A program made the translations under genes and the position numbers. Positions 24,824 through 33,465 of a stretch of 64,000 nt of DNA are shown here, in pieces. Source of the DNA: Nioella sp965215655 (GTDB lineage: Bacteria > Pseudomonadota > Alphaproteobacteria > Rhodobacterales > Rhodobacteraceae); contig NZ_OZ244111.1 in assembly GCF_965215655.1 (NCBI RefSeq), positions 2,914,001-2,978,000 of the forward strand, written 5' to 3'. The notes under the pieces are model-generated. The model ran no database searches and was not told where the DNA came from. It saw only the letters and a list, made by a program, of their open reading frames with translations. The stretch's first letter is position 1. Every line of letters starts with the position of its first letter.

Positions 24824-26070
24824 TCCGCTATTCCGCCTTTTCCCTGCTGCGCGAGGGGCTGCGAGGCCACAGAGGCTGGCAACCCGCCTGGCGCAAGGCG
24901 CGGCCCAAACCGGCCTATGACGCGATCATTATCGGCGGTGGCGGGCATGGGCTGGCCACGGCCTATTACCTCGCCAGAAACCACGGAATGCGCCGGGTCG
25001 CGGTGCTGGAACGGGGATGGATCGGGGGCGGCAATACCGGGCGGAACACCACGGCCGTTCGCTCGAATTACTTCTACCCCGAAAGCGTGGCGCTCTACGA
25101 TCTGGCGCTGAGGCTCTACGAAGGCCTCTCGCAGGAGCTGAATTATAACGTCATGCTCTCGCAGCGCGGCATGCTGATCGCGGCCCATACCCCCGCCCAG
25201 ATGGAGATCTGCGCGCGCATCGCCAATGCTATGAGGCTGAACGGCGTAGATGGGGAGTTGATGGGCGCGGAAGAGGCTTTGCAGCGCATTCCTCTCCTGA
25301 ACCAGACCGCTGACGCGCGCTATAAATGCATGGGCGGCATCTGGCAGGGCCGCGCCGGGATCGCGCGCCATGACGCGGTGGCCTGGGGCTATGCGCGGGG
25401 GGCGTCGGATCGGGGCGTCGATATCATCGAGAATTGCGCAGTGGAGCGCCTGTTGATTGAGGGCGGGCGCATCACCGGTGTGGAGACCAGCCTTGGCACC
25501 ATCCGCGCGGATCGGGTGGGCGTGGCCGCCGCTGGCGCGACTCCGGGCATCGTGGCCGAGGCGAGCGTGCGCCTGCCCATCCACACCTATGCGTTGCAGG
25601 CCTTCGTATCCGAACCGGTGAAGCCCTGCCTCGACACGGTGCTGCTGTATCTCGGCACCGGCACCTATGTCAGCCAGTCCGACAAGGGCGAACTGGTCTT
25701 CGGCGGCGGGCTCGACCGGGTGCCGACCCATGGGCAGAAGGGCAACCTGCCCGCGCAGGAGGTCGTGATTTCCGGCCTGCTGGAGATGTTCCCGGCCTTC
25801 GGGCAACTGAAACTGCTGCGCCAATGGGCGGGGGTGGTGGACGTGGTCCCAGACAGCTCGCCCGTGATCGGCCCGGTGGGGCCGGAGGGGCTCTACATCA
25901 ACTGCGGCTGGGGCTCCGGCGGGTTCAAGGCGATCCCTGCCGGGGGCTGGCTGCTGGCGCATTTGATGGCGACGGGCCAGCACCACGAGATCAGCCGCCC
26001 CTTCGATCTGGACCGGTTTGCGCGCGGGCGTCTCATAGACGAGGCCGCAGGTGCCGGGATTTCGCATTAG
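24820..26070 (+). CDS. soxB: Sarcosine oxidase beta subunit (or paralogue)
   Basis: 416-residue FAD subunit of a heterotetrameric oxidase. After a short N-terminal segment the dinucleotide fold IIIGGGGHGLATAYYLARNHGMRRVAVLERG is clear; the flavin region WIGGGNTGRNTTAVRSNY and the C-terminal INCGWGSGGFKAIPAGG match SoxB. The enzyme takes the methyl of an N-methyl amino acid to 5,10-methylene-THF with formation of H2O2. Order B-D-A-G is the standard one. N-methylglutamate dehydrogenase (MgdA) has the same design and cannot be ruled out. Confidence 0.87.
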   Translation: MIRYSAFSLLREGLRGHRGWQPAWRKARPKPAYDAIIIGGGGHGLATAYYLARNHGMRRVAVLERGWIGGGNTGRNTTAVRSNYFYPESVALYDLALRLYEGLSQELNYNVMLSQRGMLIAAHTPAQMEICARIANAMRLNGVDGELMGAEEALQRIPLLNQTADARYKCMGGIWQGRAGIARHDAVAWGYARGASDRGVDIIENCAVERLLIEGGRITGVETSLGTIRADRVGVAAAGATPGIVAEASVRLPIHTYALQAFVSEPVKPCLDTVLLYLGTGTYVSQSDKGELVFGGGLDRVPTHGQKGNLPAQEVVISGLLEMFPAFGQLKLLRQWAGVVDVVPDSSPVIGPVGPEGLYINCGWGSGGFKAIPAGGWLLAHLMATGQHHEISRPFDLDRFARGRLIDEAAGAGISH

Positions 26071-26082
26071 GGGGGACCGATC

Positions 26083-26349
26083 ATGCAGCTTTTCACCTGT
26101 CCCTTCTGCGGCCCGCGCGAGGAAACCGAATTTCACTTCGCCGCTGAGGCAGGCAAGCACCGCCCGGAACCGGCCGAGGTGGTCAGCGATGCAGACTGGG
26201 CCGATTACCTCTACCTGAACGACGCGCCCAAGGGGGCGGCGCGAGAGGTCTGGGTGCACGCGACCTGCGGCGAGTTCTTCGTTATGACCCGTGAAACGGT
26301 CACGCGGGAAATCACAACCGTGACGGCTCTGCCGGGGAGGGACGAATGA
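26083..26349 (+). CDS. soxD: Sarcosine oxidase delta subunit
   Basis: 88 residues beginning MQLFTCPFCGPREETEFHF, the zinc-binding delta subunit pattern (CPFCG, a downstream His, and a later Cys in HATCGEFF). Structural zinc is known for this subunit. Lies 12 bases after soxB and overlaps soxA by four bases. Confidence 0.9.
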   Translation: MQLFTCPFCGPREETEFHFAAEAGKHRPEPAEVVSDADWADYLYLNDAPKGAAREVWVHATCGEFFVMTRETVTREITTVTALPGRDE

Positions 26350-29189
26350 GCGGCTGGCGGCTTCCCTCTGGCGGCAGAATCGACCGCGACAAGCCGATCG
26401 GGTTTACATTCGACGGGCAACCCCTGACCGGTTTCGAGGGCGATACGCTGGCCTCTGCTTTGCTGGCCTCCGGCCCCCGCGTCCTCGGTCGCAGTTTCAA
26501 GTATCACCGCCCGCGTGGGCTGTGGGGGATGGGGGGCGAGGAGCCCAATGCGATCCTCGACGTGACGGGGCCGGACGGGGTCACGCCCAATGTGCGGGCC
26601 ACGCAGATGCGGCTGCGGGAGGGCATGGCGCTGGCCTCGGTCAACGCGGCCCCAGATGCGGCGCGCGACCGGTTCGGGATCATGGACCTTGCACATCGGT
26701 TCCTGCCCGCAGGGTTCTACTACAAGACCTTCATGGCCATGGGCTGGATGCGATGGGAGCCGATGATCCGCCGCATGGCCGGGCTTGGTCGGGTCGATCC
26801 GGGGCACCATCCGGCGGCGGATGCGGTGCCGATGAACGCGCGTTGCGACCTGCTGGTGATCGGAGCGGGACCTGCCGGTCTGACGGCAGCGAGGGCCGCT
26901 GCGGGTCAAGGGCGTGCGGTCTGGCTGGTCGACGAGGCCGGTGAGGTCGGCGGCAGCTTGCGCTGGCGCGGCGGGCAGATCGACGGCGGCGACTGGCGGG
27001 AGTTTGCCCGCGATACGGTGACGGCGGTCGAGGCCGCCGGGGGCCGGGTGATGACGGACACGACGCTCTGGGGTGCGTTCGATCACGGGCTTTTCGCGGC
27101 ATGGCAGCGGCGGGAGGACCAGCCGGACCGGCACTGGCGCATCCGGGCCGATCAGGTCGTGCTTGCCGCCGGTGCCATCGAACGGCCCCTATGGTTCGCC
27201 AATAACGACCTGCCCGGCGTGATGTCGGCCGAGGCGGCGCTGCATTACCTTCGGCTTTACGGGGCTGTGGCCGGTAAGCGGATCGTGCTGGCCACCGGCA
27301 ATGATGCAAGCTACCCGGTCGCGGCGGCCATGGCAGAGGCGGGCGCGCGGGTGACGCTGGCCGATGCACGGGCGGATGGCCCCGCCGCGCCCGAAGGGGT
27401 GGAGTTGCTGCGCGGCGTGTGGCTGACAAAGGCCAAGGGTCGGCGCGAGGTCGGCGGTGCGGTCGTCGAAGGCGGCCATGTGGATGCCGATACGGTTCTG
27501 GTTTCGGGCGGCTACACGCCCTCGGTCCATCTGTGGTGTCAGGCGGGTGGCAAGCTCGACTGGAACACCGGGGTGGATGCGCTGGTGCCGCGACCGGGGA
27601 CGTGCAGCATGGCCGTGGCAGGGGCCGCGAACGGGGGGTTCGGGCTGCAACGTGCGCTGGAGGAGGGCCACCGGGCCGGGGGCGGCACTGGGCCTGCGCC
27701 GCGCGCGGCGACCACGGGCGATTGGGGACTTATCCCGATGCGGCCCGACCCGAAGTTGAAAGGCCGTCAATGGCTCGACCCGCAGAACGATGTGACGCTG
27801 AAGGATGTGAAGCTCGCCGCGCAGGAGGGCTATCGCTCGGTCGAGCATCTCAAGCGCTACACCACGCTCGGCATGGCGACCGATCAGGGCCGCAGCGCCA
27901 ATTTCGCCGGGCTGGCGGCGATGTCGGCGATCACCGGGCTGTCGATCCCCGAAACCGGCACGACCACCTATCGCCCGCCTTTCACACCGGTGCCGCTGAA
28001 AACCATAGCAGGGCTGAGGCGCGGGGAATTGTTCAACCCGGTCAAAAGACTGACGCTGGAACCGGCGCATCGAACGCATCGCGCCCGGTTCCGCGAATAC
28101 GGCGGCTGGCTGCGCCCCTCGGTCTATGGGGACGGCGAGGAATCCACGCTGGCGCAGGCCGAGGCCAAGGCCGCACGCGACACGGTCGGGCTTTACGATG
28201 CCTCGCCCCTTGGCAAGATCGAGGTGATCGGGCCGGGCGCGGCGGAGCTGCTGGATTTCTGCGGCTATATTCGAATGTCGACCCTGAAGCCGGGCCGCGC
28301 GCGTTATGGCTTCATGCTGTCGGAAACCGGGATCGTGCATGATGACGGGGTGGTGTTCCGGCTGGCGGAGGATCGCTTCATCGTCTCGGCCTCGTCCAGC
28401 CACGTGTCCAGCGTGCGCATGATCCTCGAAGAGGCGCGGCAGGACCGGTTCGATCCGCGCCGCAGTTATATCCACGACGTCACCGCGAACTGGGTGACGA
28501 TCACACTCACCGGCCCGCGCGCGGGCGATCTGGCCCATGCGGCGGGGCTGCCCGACCGGATGCTGGCGCTGCCGCATATGGGTGTGGCGGAAGGGCTCTG
28601 GAACAACCAGCCTGTCCGCGTGGCGCGGGTCAGCTTCACCGGCGATCTGAGCTATGAAATCTCGGTGCCCGCCCGCCATGGCGCCGATCTGCACGCCCGG
28701 CTGGACGCTGTGCGCGCGACCCACAAAGGTCTTTGGATCGGATTGGAATCGGTGATGATCCTGCGCGCGGAAAAGGGCTTCATCCTTGTCGGCAAGGACA
28801 CCGACGGGCTGACTATGCCCCATGATCTGGGCTGGGGCGGCCCGCGCGACAAGCGCAAGGATGAGTATTTCGGCCGACGGTCGCTCTTCACCCCCGAGGC
28901 AAACCGCGATGATCGGCGACAGCTTGTCGGTCTGGTCGCAGACGGCCCAGACCCGCTGCCTGTGGGGGCGCATCTGGTGGCCAGCGATGGCCCGCGCCGG
29001 TCGCTCGGGTTCGTGACCTCCAGCTATGTCAGCCCGACGCTCAAACGCCCGATCGCGCTGGCCCTGTTGGAAGCGGGTGGTTCCCGGATGGGCGAGGCGC
29101 TGACCGCATTCCACCTGGGGGCAACGCGATCCGTGCAGGTCACCCCCGCCTGTGCATTCGACCCGGAAGGAGGGCGGCTGAATGGATGA
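26346..29189 (+). CDS. soxA: Sarcosine oxidase alpha subunit
   Basis: 947 residues, full length. Residues about 15-100 are the 2Fe2S_4-like fold (FTFDGQPLTGFEGDTLASALL, RSFKYHRPRGLWGMG), near 160-190 a NAD-binding Rossmann motif LLVIGAGPAGLTAARAAAGQG, then the pyridine-nucleotide disulfide region, and from about 565 a GcvT domain that binds tetrahydrofolate. Overlaps soxD and soxG by four and eight bases. Confidence 0.92.
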   Translation: MSGWRLPSGGRIDRDKPIGFTFDGQPLTGFEGDTLASALLASGPRVLGRSFKYHRPRGLWGMGGEEPNAILDVTGPDGVTPNVRATQMRLREGMALASVNAAPDAARDRFGIMDLAHRFLPAGFYYKTFMAMGWMRWEPMIRRMAGLGRVDPGHHPAADAVPMNARCDLLVIGAGPAGLTAARAAAGQGRAVWLVDEAGEVGGSLRWRGGQIDGGDWREFARDTVTAVEAAGGRVMTDTTLWGAFDHGLFAAWQRREDQPDRHWRIRADQVVLAAGAIERPLWFANNDLPGVMSAEAALHYLRLYGAVAGKRIVLATGNDASYPVAAAMAEAGARVTLADARADGPAAPEGVELLRGVWLTKAKGRREVGGAVVEGGHVDADTVLVSGGYTPSVHLWCQAGGKLDWNTGVDALVPRPGTCSMAVAGAANGGFGLQRALEEGHRAGGGTGPAPRAATTGDWGLIPMRPDPKLKGRQWLDPQNDVTLKDVKLAAQEGYRSVEHLKRYTTLGMATDQGRSANFAGLAAMSAITGLSIPETGTTTYRPPFTPVPLKTIAGLRRGELFNPVKRLTLEPAHRTHRARFREYGGWLRPSVYGDGEESTLAQAEAKAARDTVGLYDASPLGKIEVIGPGAAELLDFCGYIRMSTLKPGRARYGFMLSETGIVHDDGVVFRLAEDRFIVSASSSHVSSVRMILEEARQDRFDPRRSYIHDVTANWVTITLTGPRAGDLAHAAGLPDRMLALPHMGVAEGLWNNQPVRVARVSFTGDLSYEISVPARHGADLHARLDAVRATHKGLWIGLESVMILRAEKGFILVGKDTDGLTMPHDLGWGGPRDKRKDEYFGRRSLFTPEANRDDRRQLVGLVADGPDPLPVGAHLVASDGPRRSLGFVTSSYVSPTLKRPIALALLEAGGSRMGEALTAFHLGATRSVQVTPACAFDPEGGRLNG

Positions 29190-29718
29190 ACGTCGCTGGT
29201 CCAATCCGAGCCCGGAACCGGGACAGGTGGCGGAGTATCCCGGTCTCTCGGTCACCTGCATCGCCCCCGGAGGGGCGCTTATGATCTCTGGCGATCTGGA
29301 TGCTGCGCTCTCGGCACTGGTGCAAGGGGCCCCCGTTCTGGGCTGCGGGGCACCGGCACCGGAGGGGCCGCACGCGATCCGCATCGCGCGGGACAGGGCG
29401 TTGCTGGTCACGGACGCGCCGCTGGACGTTGTGCCCGGCTGGCACGGGTCCTATGCGATCAGTCTTGCCGATGATCTCTATACCCTCATCTCGCTGGAGG
29501 GCCCTCGCGCCGAAGAAATTGCCGCCGCCTGCACCGCAACGCCGCTTGATGGCAGCTCGCCATCGGCCACAACGCTGTTCGGCGGTCTTGGCGCTCATGT
29601 CACGCGCAGCGGCAACCGTCTGATGATCCGGGTCCAGTCGCCCGATGGGGCGGCGCTCTGGTCCTTGCTGGCTCGGCTGGCAGGGGCAACGACAGGTGAT
29701 CCCTCCTCCCCGACGTGA
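29182..29718 (+). CDS. soxG: Sarcosine oxidase gamma subunit
   Basis: 178 residues, weakly conserved as usual for SoxG, recognised by place after soxA and by segments such as ISLADDLYTLISLEGPRAEEIAA, the GcvT-like fold of the gamma chain. It is the last gene of the run; 104 bases without a clear terminator separate it from the convergent AKR-RidA gene. Confidence 0.8.
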   Translation: MDERRWSNPSPEPGQVAEYPGLSVTCIAPGGALMISGDLDAALSALVQGAPVLGCGAPAPEGPHAIRIARDRALLVTDAPLDVVPGWHGSYAISLADDLYTLISLEGPRAEEIAAACTATPLDGSSPSATTLFGGLGAHVTRSGNRLMIRVQSPDGAALWSLLARLAGATTGDPSSPT

Positions 29719-29822
29719 TCCGGCAGTTTCTTTGTCGCCTCGCGCCGCTGGCTTGGGCGCTTCCTGATAGCCCCCCAGCCCGGCGCATCGCCGCCCGCCG
29801 CTTTTTCGGTCCGCCCGTGGTC

Positions 29823-31280
29823 CTATCTCCGGTTGAGGATCGCCTCGGCCTCGATCTCGACCCGGTGATCGCCGATCAGACCGGCGACCCGGACCAACGT
29901 GTTGGCGGGTTTGATGTCGCCGAAGACACGGCCATGCGCGCGGGAGATTGCCAGAACGTCCACCTCATCGGTGATGTAGATCCGCGTGCGCGCGATATCC
30001 TCTACCCGCCCGCCAAGCGAGATCACGGCTGCGATGATCCTGTCGAGGATATAGGTGGTCTGCGCGCCTGCATCCTGCGGGGCGACGGGCCGGTCGAGCC
30101 CCGCAATCGCCGTGGTGCCGGAGACAAGAACCCGATCCCCGACGCGTTGCGCCCGGCAATAGCCGGCCTCGTCTTCCCAGTAGGAGCCGGTCAGAACCCG
30201 CGTGGCCGATCCGCCTGCGGGCTGCGGGGCGAAGGGACTGGGGATCGCATCGAGATGATGGGACAGGTCGCCAGAAGCGGTCAGGAAAGGCGGTTTGCGG
30301 TATTCGTCGCCGCAGTCGCCTGGAATAGGCGTCGTTTCCGCGAAGGCCGCGTCCAGAACCGCGCGATCCTCGTCATCCAACGCGAAGGAGAAGAGCCGCA
30401 GGTTGTCTTCCGTATGCACCGCCTCGCCCAACCGTGCGCCGATGATCACCCCCGCAACACGGGCCTGTTCCAGCACCCAGCGCGTGGCCACGTTCGAGAT
30501 CGACACACCATGCTTGCGCGCCACATTGGCAGCCGCGCCCAGAACGGACTGAAATGCGTCCCATCCACCGGCGGTCTGGATGAAACGGTGATATTTCATC
30601 TTCGACCAGTCGGAAATCTGCTCTGGCTCGGGCTTGCCCAACCACTTGTCGGAGAGGAACCCGCCGTTAAGCGTTCCATAACCCAAAAGCCACGCCCCAT
30701 GCCGGTCGCAGACCTCGGCCAGATCGCCTGCCGCGCGCCGGTCGATCAGCGAGAAGCTGACCTGATTGGTCAGGATCGGGACACCATCGGAGAGGGCAAG
30801 ATTGAGGTGAGCCGCATCGAAATTGGTCACGCCAAGCTCTGCAATCAGCCCTTCCTCTCGCAGCCGCGCCAGTTCGTGCAGCGCGTCGAGCCATTCGGGG
30901 TGTTCGAAGGTCCACCAGTGGAATTGCAGCAGGTCGATCCGCTCAACATTCAGGCGCTGCAACCGTTCCTCCACCCCTGCCCGCACCACCTCGGCCGTCA
31001 TCGGGCCGGGGACGGGGCACCATTTTGTGAAGGCCAGCGGACGGGGCGCGCCGCCCCGCGCCAAAAGATGCCCTGCGATGATTTCGGAACTGCCATAATG
31101 GTCGGCCATGTCGAAGCTGTCGAAACCCTGATCGGCATAGGCCGCCAGCCAATCCGCCCCGGTATCAGGGTCGATGATCGCCCCGTCCTTCTCGATATCC
31201 GCCACCTGCCAAAGCCCGGTCAGGACGCGTGAGATTTCCAGCCTGTCGGACAGATGCAGGCGGTCGGGACGATCGGGCAT
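29823..31280 (-). CDS. Aldo/keto reductase fused to a RidA-family domain
   Basis: 485 residues. Residues about 15-335 are an AKR barrel: catalytic Asp and Tyr in DMADHYGSSE, Lys in FTKWCPVPG, His in LLQFHWWTF. From about 359 to the end is a RidA/YjgF fold (VGDRVLVSGTTAIAG, ILDRIIAAVISLGG). The RidA arginine that binds the substrate carboxylate (PARS in E. coli) is replaced: PANTLVRVAG. So the domain may lack imine-deaminase activity, like the Rid subgroups that lost this Arg. Start ATG 31280; the frame extends into the GntR gene. Same strand as GntR, four bases apart. Confidence 0.85.
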   Translation of the reverse strand: MPDRPDRLHLSDRLEISRVLTGLWQVADIEKDGAIIDPDTGADWLAAYADQGFDSFDMADHYGSSEIIAGHLLARGGAPRPLAFTKWCPVPGPMTAEVVRAGVEERLQRLNVERIDLLQFHWWTFEHPEWLDALHELARLREEGLIAELGVTNFDAAHLNLALSDGVPILTNQVSFSLIDRRAAGDLAEVCDRHGAWLLGYGTLNGGFLSDKWLGKPEPEQISDWSKMKYHRFIQTAGGWDAFQSVLGAAANVARKHGVSISNVATRWVLEQARVAGVIIGARLGEAVHTEDNLRLFSFALDDEDRAVLDAAFAETTPIPGDCGDEYRKPPFLTASGDLSHHLDAIPSPFAPQPAGGSATRVLTGSYWEDEAGYCRAQRVGDRVLVSGTTAIAGLDRPVAPQDAGAQTTYILDRIIAAVISLGGRVEDIARTRIYITDEVDVLAISRAHGRVFGDIKPANTLVRVAGLIGDHRVEIEAEAILNRR

Positions 31281-31284
31281 GGGG

Positions 31285-31938
31285 TCACTCCGGGGGCAGA
31301 AGGAAATTGAAGGACCGGGTGATATCGGCCTTGAGCGCGGCATGGGCGACGTCCCGATCCCCACGGCGCAGCGCATCCATCAGTTCGAAGTGATGCACAT
31401 GCTCCTCGATCTCGGAAGCAGCCGGGCGATTGATGATCAGGTTGAGATAGGCGCCGTATTGCAGCCACAGCGCCTCGACGATGGGCAGCAGCACCTCGGA
31501 CCCGCCAATGCGGTAGAGAGTGAAGTGAAACTCGTGGTTCGTGACCAGATCCGGCATGTTTCCCGGCGTGTCGGGCACCCGCGCGAGGATCGCATCGAGC
31601 GCCGCGAGATCGGCCTCTGTCATCCGGTCCATCGACTGATCGAGCGCAAGAGCCTCCATCGCCAGCCGCGCCGCCATCAGATCGCCCGCCCGGCGCGCAT
31701 CAAAGGCGGGCACCATCAGCTTGCGCGTGGGCGTGTCAACCAGCGCCCCTTCCGCCACCAGGCGGCGCACCGCTTCCCTGACGGGGGTCATCGACACGCC
31801 CAGTTGTGCCGCCAGATCCCGCAGGGTCAGCACATCGCCGGGCGCGAAGGCCCCGCGGGTAAAGGCATCGCGCAAGGCGAAATAGGCGTTTTCACGCAAC
31901 TTCGTGGGATCGAGCGGGGCAATGGCGGGTGCAGACAT
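31285..31938 (-). CDS. GntR family regulator, FCD type
   Basis: 217 residues: N-terminal winged helix (LRDAFTRGAFAPGDVLTLRDLAAQLGVSMTPVREAVRRLVAEG) followed by an FCD helical ligand domain with metal-ligand type residues in HEFHFTLYR and HHFELMDALRRGD. Divergent from the TIGR04076/AKR/ABC operon; the perfect palindrome at 31966-31982 in the gap is the probable operator. Confidence 0.92.
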   Translation of the reverse strand: MSAPAIAPLDPTKLRENAYFALRDAFTRGAFAPGDVLTLRDLAAQLGVSMTPVREAVRRLVAEGALVDTPTRKLMVPAFDARRAGDLMAARLAMEALALDQSMDRMTEADLAALDAILARVPDTPGNMPDLVTNHEFHFTLYRIGGSEVLLPIVEALWLQYGAYLNLIINRPAASEIEEHVHHFELMDALRRGDRDVAHAALKADITRSFNFLLPPE

Positions 31939-31944
31939 GGGCGC

Positions 31945-31982
31945 TTGACAGAATCGGTGAATACTTGTGATTAAATATCACA
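31945..31982 (+). promoter_or_regulatory. Promoter with overlapping palindromic operator
   Basis: TTGACA at 31945-31950 is a perfect -35; the -10 region is weak (TGATTA at 31968 with 17-base spacing). TGTGAT-TAAAT-ATCACA (31966-31982), a 17-bp palindrome, overlaps that -10. Repression by the adjacent GntR protein fits; the half-sites also resemble CRP/FNR sites, but the spacing is off by one for CRP. Confidence 0.6.
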
Positions 31983-32020
31983 GATCGCAGATCACACGGC
32001 AAGACCGGAAAGGCGGGACG

Positions 32021-32395
32021 ATGGAAAAGGACGGGGAGCGGGGGTTCTGGCTCTATGACTTGCGGGTCGATACCGTGCTGGACGGTCGCGCGCCGGTGTG
32101 CCGCCACGTGGAAGGGGAGTCCTTTCGCGTGATCGGCGAAAACCTCCTTTTCGACCAGCCGCACAAGCTGTCCATGTATGCGCTGGCGGCCCTTCTGCCG
32201 CTGCTGCCCGCCAAGCAGCGCCTGACCGACGAAGATGACTGGATGAGCACCGACGCCGAGGTCGCCTGCCCCGATCCCCATTGCGGCGGGCGTTTCCGCA
32301 TCATCCGCGAGGGCAAGCGCTGGTATTCGCACGCGGAAACAACCGGCCTGCCGGACCAGCGGGGCGACCCTTACTGGAAGGGGGCAGAGAATTGA
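32021..32395 (+). CDS. TIGR04076 family protein
   Basis: 124 residues. The core LRVDTVLDGRAPVCRHVEGESFRV ... YALAALLPLLPAKQRL ... EVACPDPHCGGRFRI is the TIGR04076 pattern, a small family of unknown function with conserved cysteines (C in PVC and CPDPHC here) that may bind a metal. ATG at 32021 follows AAAGGCGGG. First gene of the operon; its stop TGA overlaps the next TTG start. Confidence 0.75.
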   Translation: MEKDGERGFWLYDLRVDTVLDGRAPVCRHVEGESFRVIGENLLFDQPHKLSMYALAALLPLLPAKQRLTDEDDWMSTDAEVACPDPHCGGRFRIIREGKRWYSHAETTGLPDQRGDPYWKGAEN

Positions 32396-33465
32396 CGGTC
32401 GAAACAACCGAGCTGCGCCCCGGGCATCGCATTTCGCGCGTGATCAAGGGCGGCTGGCAGCTGGCTGGCGATCATGGCGAGGTGCGGCGCAAGCAGGCCA
32501 TCGCGGATATGGAGGCGTTCCTGGATGCCGGGATCACCACCTTCGACTGCGCCGACATCTATACCGGCGTCGAAGAGATGATCGGCCATTTCATTGCGGA
32601 TGTGCGCAACCGGCGGGGGGCGGAGGTAGCCGACCGCGTGATGGTGCATACGAAATTGGTGCCCGATCTGGGGCGGCTGGCCGATATCCGCCCCGACGAG
32701 GTGGAGGCCATCGTCGACCGCTCACTGAAACGCTTGCAGATCGAGCGCATCCCGCTGGTGCAGTTCTACTGGTGGGACATGTCCATCGGCAACGCGGTCG
32801 AGGCGCTCGACGTGCTGAGGGACTGTCAGAAGAAGGGCAAGATCGCCAATCTGGGCGCGACGAACTGGAACACGTCGGTGATGGACAGGTTCTGCGACGC
32901 GGGGTTCGACGTGGTCTCGGCGCAGGTGCAGTATTCGGTGCTGGACCGCCGGCCTGCCGGGGCTTTCAGCGACTGGGGCGCGCGGCGTAATGTGCAGATC
33001 CTGGCCTATGGCACGCTGGCGGGCGGGTTCCTGACCGAAAACTGGCTCGGCCAGCCCGATCCGGGCTTTGAGTTCGAGAACCGCAGCCTTGTGAAGTACC
33101 GGCTGATCATCGACGAATTCGGACCATGGGATCTGTTCCAGGCCCTGTTGCAGACGCTTCAGGCCATCGGGGACAAGCACGGGGTGGCGCTGTCTTCGGT
33201 CGCAACCCGTTGGGTGCTGGACCAGCCGCAGGTCGCCGCCGCCATCGTCGGCGCGCGCTATGCCCGCCACCTGCCCAAGACGCTGGAAGTGTTCGGCTTC
33301 CAGCTGGATGCAGAGGACCGGGCGAAGATCGACGCCGTTCTGGCTCAGGCCAGCGGCCCGAACGGCCCCGTTTACGGGCTGGAAGGAGACCGCAGCAGCC
33401 GCCATGGCCGGATCATGAAATACAACCTCAACACCAACCCCGCCGACAAGGTGCATGGATCATGA
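32392..33465 (+). CDS. Aldo/keto reductase with altered catalytic position
   Basis: 357 residues, TTG start overlapping the upstream stop (TTGA). Related to the AKR half of the fused protein at 29823: Asp and Tyr in DCADIYTGVE, Lys in VHTKLVPDLG, but where the His of the tetrad should be the sequence reads VQFYWWD, Tyr in place of His. That may change the reaction, as His replacements do in other AKRs. The frame is open further upstream but in the reading of the TIGR04076 gene. Ends in ATGA with the ABC ATPase gene. Confidence 0.82.
   Translation: MTVETTELRPGHRISRVIKGGWQLAGDHGEVRRKQAIADMEAFLDAGITTFDCADIYTGVEEMIGHFIADVRNRRGAEVADRVMVHTKLVPDLGRLADIRPDEVEAIVDRSLKRLQIERIPLVQFYWWDMSIGNAVEALDVLRDCQKKGKIANLGATNWNTSVMDRFCDAGFDVVSAQVQYSVLDRRPAGAFSDWGARRNVQILAYGTLAGGFLTENWLGQPDPGFEFENRSLVKYRLIIDEFGPWDLFQALLQTLQAIGDKHGVALSSVATRWVLDQPQVAAAIVGARYARHLPKTLEVFGFQLDAEDRAKIDAVLAQASGPNGPVYGLEGDRSSRHGRIMKYNLNTNPADKVHGS

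Noticed and set aside
27189..29411. Long minus-strand open frames antisense to soxA and soxG
   Set aside because: Shadow frames; the plus strand shows complete sarcosine oxidase domains.
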